NCBI GenBank assembly: GCA_041920465.1
Contig: JBHGXW010000043.1
Location: 1 to 64,000, forward strand
Direction of reading: 5' to 3'
DNA length: 64,000 nt
DNA from: Brevibacillus_H sp041920465
GTDB taxonomy: Bacteria > Bacillota > Bacilli > Brevibacillales > Brevibacillaceae
Of this stretch, positions 58,863-64,000 are shown piece after piece. The number at the start of each line of letters is the position of its first letter. Positions within the stretch are counted from its first letter, which is position 1. Made by a program: the position numbers and the translations under genes. A model generated the notes under the pieces. That model had not been told where the DNA came from. It saw nothing but the letters and a program-made list of their open reading frames with translations, and made no database searches.

Positions 58863-60197
58863 TTACAAGATATCGGCAGCCAACTGGGCCAGGACACTGC
58901 GTTCACCTTTTTCCAGCTTGATATGTCCGGAAAGCCTCTGGTCTTTAAATGTTTCAACAACATAGGTAAGGCCGTTATTGCTTTCGTCCAGGTAAGGGTG
59001 ATCAATCTGTTCAGGGTCGCCCATCAAAACGATTTTCGAGCCTTCCCCCACGCGTGTGAGAATCGTCTTGACCTCGTGTTTTGTCAGGTTCTGCGCTTCG
59101 TCAATGATGATAAATTGTCCGGGGATAGATCTTCCGCGAATATAGGTGAGCGCCTCCACCTGAATGCTGCCCATTCCGGCTAATATCTTGTCGAGATCGC
59201 CCGGTCGTTTCGTGTTGAACAGATATTCCAAATTATCATAGATCGGCTGCATCCAGGGCCTTAATTTTTCTTCCTTTTCTCCCGGCAGGTAGCCGATGTC
59301 TTTGCCGAGCGGGACAATGGGCCTTGCGACAAGCAATTTTTTGTACTTTTGCATATCCTCGATTTGCAACAAACCAGCCGCCAGAGCGAGCAGTGTCTTC
59401 CCGGTTCCTGCTTTGCCCGTCATTGTCACCAAGTGTATATCATCACGCAGCAAAAGCTCGATGGCCATCCGCTGCTGAACATTACGCGCCTTTATTCCCC
59501 AAATCGGGTCATCATCAACCACCAATGACTCCATGATCTTGCCTTCTGCGTCTACTTTTCCAATAGCAGAGACGGAAGGATTCAATTCATCTTTCAGAAT
59601 CAAGAATTGGTGAGGAAAAAATGTAGTTTGAGGAAAAACTTGATGCAAAATCAGTTTCCGATTGGCGTAAAAAGATTTAATGATCCCGGAATCGACATTC
59701 ATCTTGTAAAATCCCGGAAAAATACTGGAGTACTCCCTGACGACGCGATCTGACAAATAATCTTCCGCCTTTAAACCGAGGGCATCAGCCTTTACCCTCA
59801 TCAGAGCGTCTTTGCTCACCAGAATGACCGGACGCGGCTCCGCCAACACATTCTCTTCTTCTTGCAGATTAATGGCGACCGCCAAAATGCGGTTATCGTT
59901 GGTGATTTCGTGGAACTGCTTTTGAAGTTTCAAAAGCGAAGAGTGATTCAGTTCCACCCGTAATAAGCCCCCCGTCTCCAGCCTGATCCCTTGATGCAGT
60001 TGTCCGTTTTGACGAAAACTGTCAAGCAGACGGGATACATGTCTGGCGTTACGACCAATCTCATCAGTATAGCGCTTTTTCGAGTCAATCTCTTCCAGCA
60101 CGACTGCGGGGATGACGATCTCGTTGTCGGCAAACGAGAAGATCGCCAACGGATCTTGCAGGAGTACGTTCGTGTCCAGTACGTAGATTTTTCTCAA
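58863..60197 (-). CDS. ylaK: PIN-PhoH protein (YlaK-like)
   Basis: An N-terminal PIN nuclease domain (YVLDTNVLLQDPLAIFSFAD with the first acidic ligands) is fused to a PhoH ATPase domain. The Walker A is GKAGTGKTLLALA (about 263-275) and the Walker B is IIDEAQNLTK. Related PhoH2 proteins unwind and cleave RNA. At 444 residues it matches B. subtilis YlaK. The start is TTG at 60197, seven bases after GGAGG. A ylaJ-like gene is divergent upstream, as part of the yla neighbourhood. Confidence 0.93.
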   Translation of the reverse strand: MRKIYVLDTNVLLQDPLAIFSFADNEIVIPAVVLEEIDSKKRYTDEIGRNARHVSRLLDSFRQNGQLHQGIRLETGGLLRVELNHSSLLKLQKQFHEITNDNRILAVAINLQEEENVLAEPRPVILVSKDALMRVKADALGLKAEDYLSDRVVREYSSIFPGFYKMNVDSGIIKSFYANRKLILHQVFPQTTFFPHQFLILKDELNPSVSAIGKVDAEGKIMESLVVDDDPIWGIKARNVQQRMAIELLLRDDIHLVTMTGKAGTGKTLLALAAGLLQIEDMQKYKKLLVARPIVPLGKDIGYLPGEKEEKLRPWMQPIYDNLEYLFNTKRPGDLDKILAGMGSIQVEALTYIRGRSIPGQFIIIDEAQNLTKHEVKTILTRVGEGSKIVLMGDPEQIDHPYLDESNNGLTYVVETFKDQRLSGHIKLEKGERSVLAQLAADIL

Positions 60198-60349
60198 GAT
60201 CTCGCCTCCTATAACCCTTCTCTTATACTTTATGCAAATGGACTGACGATGGTCTGACTTTCAATGGGCGATTGTAATAAAGTGTATGAATTGATCCAGA
60301 CAGATAGACGAAACGGGGCGAGAATGAAACATTATCTTTACGCTCACAA

Positions 60350-60414
60350 TAAGAATACCCACCCGACTAAAGCTATCGCTACGTCGGGCGGGGCCCCCAA
60401 CTAAATTCTTATCT
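60350..60414 (+). repeat. Dispersed hairpin repeat, copy C
   Basis: TAAGAATACCCACCCGAC, a 15-base loop (TAAAGCTATCGCTAC) and GTCGGGCGGGGCCCCCAACT. CCCGAC pairs with GTCGGG and the outer CCC with GGG, leaving one A.C mismatch. It lies in the 405-base gap between the divergent phoH and ylaJ genes, which otherwise holds only a weak hairpin at 60421-60444 (GCTTC/GAAGC). Confidence 0.75.
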
Positions 60415-60602
60415 GTTAAGAAAAGCTTCTGATCGAAGCCTTTTCAAAGACGTAGTCGAATCCTTCTTTAGCGGTAACTTTTCCGATGAATCAAGATGTA
60501 GACTCTGGAAGCTTTCTACATTTCTGATACATGAAGAAAGCCCAGTATCCGTTCATACGTACGGATTCACCAAAGATAAAACAACATGAGAGGATGGTAC
60601 TC

Positions 60603-61202
60603 GTGAAACATATGATTTTCATCCCGGTCGTGGCGATGCTTCTTTCGGCTTGCAATACCCCCAACAATCCTCCTGCCAATCAAGCGGCACCTCCACCTAA
60701 TCAGCAGCCGATACAAACCCAGCGGGTGCAGCAAACGGCTCCTACACCGCAATACAACCAGTCTCCGCAAGCCAAAGCGCAAAGGCTTGTGCAATTGGCC
60801 ACCCGTGTAAAAAACGTGAATGATGCGACTGCAGTTGTATTAGGCAACTATGCCATTGTAGGGATTGATGTCAAAGCAACCCTTGACCGTCCGGAAGTAG
60901 GCGTTATTAAATACTCTGTGGCCGAAGCTTTAAAAGAAGATCCGCAGGGGGCAAATGCGATCGTAACAGCCGATCCTGATATTGTCCAGCGGCTGCGCGA
61001 GATGGCGGCTGACATAAGAAGCGGCAGGCCGATCGCCGGCATTTTGGAAGAACTGGCTGATATTGTCGGACGAATCATCCCGCAGGTGCCGAGCAATGTG
61101 AAGCCGCGTGAACAGCCAAACACCTTGCAAAATCAGCAGCGCATGAACAATAACACTGACACAAAGCCACAGGGGAACACCAAAATTCCGCTGCAAAAAT
61201 AA
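60603..61202 (+). CDS. ylaJ: YhcN/YlaJ-family sporulation lipoprotein
   Basis: The lipobox LLSAC (Cys about 14) is followed by a Pro/Gln/Asn-rich linker (about 16-55) and the YhcN/YlaJ domain (RLVQLATRVKNVNDATAVVL, YAIVGIDVKATLDRPEVGVI, KYSVAEALKEDPQGANAIVT then ADPDI). YlaJ-type proteins are found in spores and may affect germination. I chose GTG at 60603, nine bases after AGAGG. The upstream in-frame ATG at 60531 would hide the signal peptide. The mature protein ends with an Asn/Gln/Lys tail. Confidence 0.87.
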   Translation: MKHMIFIPVVAMLLSACNTPNNPPANQAAPPPNQQPIQTQRVQQTAPTPQYNQSPQAKAQRLVQLATRVKNVNDATAVVLGNYAIVGIDVKATLDRPEVGVIKYSVAEALKEDPQGANAIVTADPDIVQRLREMAADIRSGRPIAGILEELADIVGRIIPQVPSNVKPREQPNTLQNQQRMNNNTDTKPQGNTKIPLQK

Positions 61203-61253
61203 GAAAACCCACCGAGCCATCAATATCGTTGCGCCCGGCGGGGACACAATTTA
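61200..61253 (+). repeat. Dispersed hairpin repeat, copy D
   Basis: It starts on the ylaJ stop codon (TAAGAAAACCCACCGAGC) with loop ATCAATATCGTT and closes GCCCGGCGGGG. It lacks the GGGGCCCCCAACT tail. The stem has one extra mismatch. Confidence 0.7.
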
Positions 61254-61258
61254 TGAAA

Positions 61259-61320
61259 AGCCCACCCGAAAGCAGCACTCCTTTCGCAACAATGCGCCAG
61301 GTAGAGCCGGGTGGGTTTGT
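61259..61320 (+). terminator. Second hairpin with terminator-like tail after ylaJ
   Basis: GCCCACCCG pairs with CGGGTGGG (61308-61315), enclosing about 39 bases with internal pairing, and is followed by TTTGTT. Its arms resemble the dispersed repeat, but here the mismatch position is an A-T pair. Confidence 0.55.
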
Positions 61321-61437
61321 TCATGAATTTTTCACAAACCTGTAAGATTTGTCACACCGTTTTGCAATGTAAACCAGATGGCAAACATGTTAAGATAGAG
61401 AGGACAAAAATCACAATGTAAGGAGAGAGTTTACATA

Positions 61438-62478
61438 ATGAAATATAGAACAATGCCTGGTACCGAATTAACAGTGTCTGAAGTTGGCTTCGGCGTATGG
61501 TCGGTCGCTACCAAATGGTGGGGCGTAACTGATGTGGATTTCGGCAAAAAACTGCTGCGCAGCGCATACGAAGATTACGGTGTCAATTTCTTCGACACAG
61601 CTGATGTGTACGGCAACGGTCTTGGTGAAACCATTCTTGCCGACACTTTCAAAGATGTCCGTGACAAAATCGTCATTGCCACCAAGTTCGGCTATGACAT
61701 TTACAATTTGCCGGGAGAACGCAAAGGCCACTCCGAACTGCCGCAGAACTGGTCGAAAGAACATATCCGCTACGCTTGCGAGCAAAGCTTGAAGCGTCTC
61801 GGAACCGACTACATTGACTTCTTCCAGCTGCACAATCCGAGAATGGAAACCGTGTTGAACGACGAAGTTCATGAAACACTGGAGCGTCTGAAAGAAGAAG
61901 GGAAAATTCGCGAGTATGGCGCGGCGATGGGACCTGACATCGGCTGGAAGGAAGAGTCGATTGCGGCATTGAAGCGTCCGGGATACGCAGCCATCCAGAT
62001 TATCAACAACATCGTGGAACAAGATCCTGCGCGTGACGTATTTCCTGTAGCTGACGAACAAAAACGCGCATTGATTGTCCGTGTACCGCATGCTTCCGGT
62101 TTGTTGGACGGCACATATGATCCTGACAAGCACTTCGACAAGAGCGACCACCGTAATCACCGTCCTGCCCACTGGATGCAAGCCGGTGTTGAAGTTGTGA
62201 ATGAGATGAAAGCGAGAGGATTGTTTGACGGCAAAGAGAGAACCATCGGCCAATTGGCGATTCAATTCTCCCTTTATCAACCATCCGTTGTAACCGTTTT
62301 ACCTAACTTCACCAGCGAAGAAAATCTTAAAGAATTCGCGATGGCTTCGGAAGTGGCTCCACTTACCAAAGAAGAGATGGATTTGATCGAATCTCTCTGG
62401 GTGAACGGCTACAGTGAACGTCTCAAACAGCCAATGTCTGATACCACCACCAAACCAACACCTGTTTTGCAAGCGTAA
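61438..62478 (+). CDS. Aldo/keto reductase
   Basis: This 346-residue NADPH-dependent oxidoreductase has an (alpha/beta)8 barrel. The catalytic tetrad region is visible in FFDTADVYGNG (Asp, Tyr), VIATKFG (Lys) and FFQLHNP (His), and the cofactor side in SVVTVLPNFTSEENLKEF. It resembles YccK/YhdN-type general stress reductases with broad carbonyl substrates. ATG is nine bases after GGAGAGAG. The C-terminal TTTKPTPVLQA tail is not conserved. Confidence 0.9.
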   Translation: MKYRTMPGTELTVSEVGFGVWSVATKWWGVTDVDFGKKLLRSAYEDYGVNFFDTADVYGNGLGETILADTFKDVRDKIVIATKFGYDIYNLPGERKGHSELPQNWSKEHIRYACEQSLKRLGTDYIDFFQLHNPRMETVLNDEVHETLERLKEEGKIREYGAAMGPDIGWKEESIAALKRPGYAAIQIINNIVEQDPARDVFPVADEQKRALIVRVPHASGLLDGTYDPDKHFDKSDHRNHRPAHWMQAGVEVVNEMKARGLFDGKERTIGQLAIQFSLYQPSVVTVLPNFTSEENLKEFAMASEVAPLTKEEMDLIESLWVNGYSERLKQPMSDTTTKPTPVLQA

Positions 62479-62530
62479 GAAAACCCACTCGGCTTAAGCT
62501 ATCGCTGCGCCGAGCGGGGCCCCCAACTAA
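62476..62530 (+). repeat. Dispersed hairpin repeat, copy E
   Basis: It starts on the aldo/keto reductase stop codon (TAAGAAAACCCACTCGGC), has loop TTAAGCTATCGCTGC and closes GCCGAGCGGGGCCCCCAACT. CTCGGC/GCCGAG differs from the stem of copy C by paired compensatory changes. Confidence 0.78.
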
Positions 62531-62549
62531 CCCACTTTATCCAACAAAA

Positions 62550-62577
62550 AGTGTGTGACCCGATCAAACGGTCACAC
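62550..62577 (+). terminator. Hairpin after the aldo/keto reductase gene
   Basis: GTGTGACC, nine-base loop, GGTCACAC. The T-rich tail is weak (GCTTCTT). Confidence 0.6.
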
Positions 62578-62591
62578 GCTTCTTAAATTTA

Positions 62592-62617
62592 AAGGGACAG
62601 CAAGCGAGTTTGCTGTC
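62592..62617. terminator. Terminator between two convergent genes
   Basis: GGACAGCAA, loop GCGAG, TTTGCTGTCC with T-rich flanks on both sides. It serves the FMN-barrel gene on the minus strand. Confidence 0.75.
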
Positions 62618-62629
62618 CTTTCTCTTTTC

Positions 62630-63082
62630 TTATTTACGCAATGCGGCCATGACTTGGTTATCCAGCTTCGCCGCAGCGTTCTTGTCATAAGTTTTCTCAT
62701 ATTGAGGTTCAACGGAAATGCGGCTGCCATAAAACATGACATCACGCACGGACTCGATCGAAATCTCGATCATCGCAAGCTTCAGCGGCACCTCTTCCAT
62801 GCGTTCACTGGCCAATGTTGCCTTGCCGTTAATGGCAAAGGTAGAACCGGCGGCAATCAGGTTAAGCACCACTTTAGGCTCTTTTTGTATATTGGCGATG
62901 ATTCGAGAACGGCTGTCCACCGCAAAACGGATGGTTTGCGGATTGGGAGCAAATACCCATGAAATTGCACTCAGTGTCGGGGCACCTGACTCATGGTCGA
63001 TCGTACCCAACAAAACAAAACGTTCTTTTTGCAGGTATTGAAACAATTCTTCCGAAAGAGAATTAGCAACTGTCTCAGCCAT
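62630..63082 (-). CDS. Pyridoxamine-5-phosphate-oxidase-like FMN-binding split-barrel protein
   Basis: The 150-residue protein has the split-barrel pattern RFVLLGTIDHESGAPTLSAI ... IRFAVDSRSRIIANIQKEPK ... FAINGKATL. ATG at 63082 after AAAGGAGG is chosen over an upstream in-frame start. The family binds FMN, F420 or haem, and the substrate is unknown. B. subtilis ylaL, of similar size, is the likely counterpart because ylaJ and ylaK homologues are adjacent here. Confidence 0.82.
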   Translation of the reverse strand: MAETVANSLSEELFQYLQKERFVLLGTIDHESGAPTLSAISWVFAPNPQTIRFAVDSRSRIIANIQKEPKVVLNLIAAGSTFAINGKATLASERMEEVPLKLAMIEISIESVRDVMFYGSRISVEPQYEKTYDKNAAAKLDNQVMAALRK

Positions 63083-63220
63083 ACCGCTTCCTCCTTTTGA
63101 AAAGTTCATATGAATATTGTACCCATGCCGCATAAAAAAAGGCAATTCTTTCCTCACATACTTGAAGTCGGCTTATCGGTTCTATAAACTGGGATAAACT
63201 AATTCGTAGGAGGTACTGTT

Positions 63221-63568
63221 ATGACTCGTCCAACACCTACGGAAGAATTGATGGCTAACATGGACCAACTCCTGAAGAGGCTAGATGAAATCGAGCAGTT
63301 GAAGAACCGGATGGACCGGCTATCCCTCTTCCTTAAAAAGACAGAGATAGCCGATATCCTGCTGAACTACACAAGACCGCGGAGGCTTTTACTCACCAAT
63401 TTCTTGGCAGGTCTTGCCCGCGGCCTTGGGTTGACTCTGGGAACAGCTATCGTGCTGGTCATCCTCGGTTCATTTATCAGTCAATTTTTCTCCATCCCGA
63501 TTATCGGGGATTACATCCGACAAATTGTCGATTACCTGAACAATTATTACTCCAGGCGCCCCTACTGA
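63221..63568 (+). CDS. DUF5665 membrane protein
   Basis: This 115-residue protein has an N-terminal coiled-coil region (ELMANMDQLLKRLDEIEQLK) and a single transmembrane helix containing RGLGLTLGTAIVLVILGSFI, then IPIIGDYI. It matches the DUF5665 family found in sporeformers, of unknown function. ATG lies seven bases after AGGAGG and a terminator follows. Confidence 0.8.
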   Translation: MTRPTPTEELMANMDQLLKRLDEIEQLKNRMDRLSLFLKKTEIADILLNYTRPRRLLLTNFLAGLARGLGLTLGTAIVLVILGSFISQFFSIPIIGDYIRQIVDYLNNYYSRRPY

Positions 63569-63618
63569 ATTTTGACAGGCTTTACCGGTTTCAACGATTT
63601 CACCGGTTTCCCCAGTTT

Positions 63619-63650
63619 GATCAGCTTTTTTGGCTGATCATTTTTTACTG
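63619..63650 (+). terminator. Terminator after the DUF5665 gene
   Basis: TGATCAGC, loop TTTTTTG, GCTGATCA and six T. Confidence 0.88.
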
Positions 63651-64000
63651 TTTTTTTTTCTCGTGTCCCTTGCCGTGGCCTTTTTTGTTGCCATGTTCCA
63701 GCTTTTGCTCTTTCCGTTCATTCTCCTCATCCATTTTCACTTTTACAGGATGAATTTGCGGTTGAACAGGCGCAGGGATTACATTTACCGGCACGCCGTG
63801 TGGAATAACGGCTTGAGCCACCAATTTGTCTCCTTCGTATAATTCGATGGTTACGCCTTTCGAACTGAAAGAACGGTTTTTGAACGGCAAAGTGGCTGCA
63901 AACTGATTTTTGTCTTTGAATTGGATTTGGTATTTGACGCCGTCCGGAGCAGTTGCATACAGCTTCACCTTGGAAGCGTCCCATTCAGCCGATGTTTCAA
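63645..64000 (-). CDS. C-terminal part of a protein with a Lys/Gly/His-rich tail (partial)
   Basis: The frame is open to the right edge of the window, so the N-terminus is missing (118 codons seen). The visible part has a beta-rich segment (EWDASKVKLYATAPDGVKYQ ... GVTIELYEGDKLVAQAVIPH) resembling a cell-surface domain. It then has a Pro/Val linker and an extremely charged tail ending KKGHGKGHEKKKQ. This suggests a secreted or wall-bound protein, possibly cation binding. I do not recognise the family. Confidence 0.6.
   Translation of the reverse strand, partial: ETSAEWDASKVKLYATAPDGVKYQIQFKDKNQFAATLPFKNRSFSSKGVTIELYEGDKLVAQAVIPHGVPVNVIPAPVQPQIHPVKVKMDEENERKEQKLEHGNKKGHGKGHEKKKQ

Noticed and set aside
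60332..60412. Small plus-strand frame starting MKHYLYAHNK that runs through repeat copy C
   Set aside because: Most of it is the repeat itself, other copies do not keep the frame, and the hairpin is the better explanation.
61468..62280. A 270-codon minus-strand frame
   Set aside because: It is opposite the aldo/keto reductase gene, which is clearly real.
1..64000. CRISPR arrays, tRNA or rRNA genes, prophage or toxin-antitoxin modules
   Set aside because: I saw no regularly spaced repeat array, no cloverleaf or rRNA sequence and no phage or toxin family proteins. The dispersed repeats are kilobases apart.

Overview
The window is chromosomal DNA of a spore-forming Bacillales bacterium of moderate G+C. 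Spore-specific genes (sigG, sigE, spoIIGA, spoVD, spoVE, a rsfA-like gene and a ylaJ-like lipoprotein gene), a bacillithiol gene (bshC), a tRNA-Ile T-box and B. subtilis-like gene order (divIVA-ylm, spoIIG, dcw, ylb, yng, yla) all support this. A lineage near Alicyclobacillaceae, Brevibacillus or Paenibacillus is possible, but I cannot name the genus from the sequence alone.

From 1 to 31 kb almost everything is on the minus strand and forms the division/envelope super-cluster. Transcription runs from right to left: mraZ, rsmH, ftsL, pbpB, spoVD, murE, mraY, murD, spoVE, murG, murB, murA, divIB, two DUF881 genes, sbp, ftsA, ftsZ, spoIIGA, sigE, sigG, ylmC, pgeF, ylmE, sepF, ylmG, ylmH, divIVA and ileS. 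The end of an IS3-family element lies just downstream of ileS. Recognisable control sites include MraZ boxes before mraZ, a SigH-like promoter before ftsA, a long hairpin between ftsA and ftsZ, a Spo0A-type promoter before spoIIGA, a SigF-like promoter before sigG and a T-box before ileS. murF is not in the cluster.

From 31 to 46 kb come ahcY, a LysR regulator divergent from an amino-acid permease, bshC, an XRE-cupin regulator, panE with DUF3397, and a five-gene yng/liu-type operon (carboxyltransferase, enoyl-CoA hydratase, HMG-CoA lyase, biotin carrier, biotin carboxylase) that fits leucine/isovalerate breakdown. ylbP and rsfA-like genes and a further enoyl-CoA hydratase follow.

From 46 to 64 kb the region is more mixed: an Spx/MgsR-type protein divergent from a SufR-like regulator, DUF2626, a MidA-type methyltransferase, three consecutive exported envelope proteins, an arsR-aquaporin-arsC operon with a decayed acetyltransferase remnant beside it, a lone ccoS, a metallo-hydrolase, a broken two-part gene, a chemoreceptor, and a yla-type neighbourhood (PhoH/YlaK, YlaJ, an FMN-barrel protein).

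The most unusual feature is a small dispersed hairpin family in at least five copies (near 7.8, 51.1, 60.4, 61.2 and 62.5 kb). All five have the same orientation. Their stems vary with compensatory changes, and three begin exactly on the stop codon of the gene before them.
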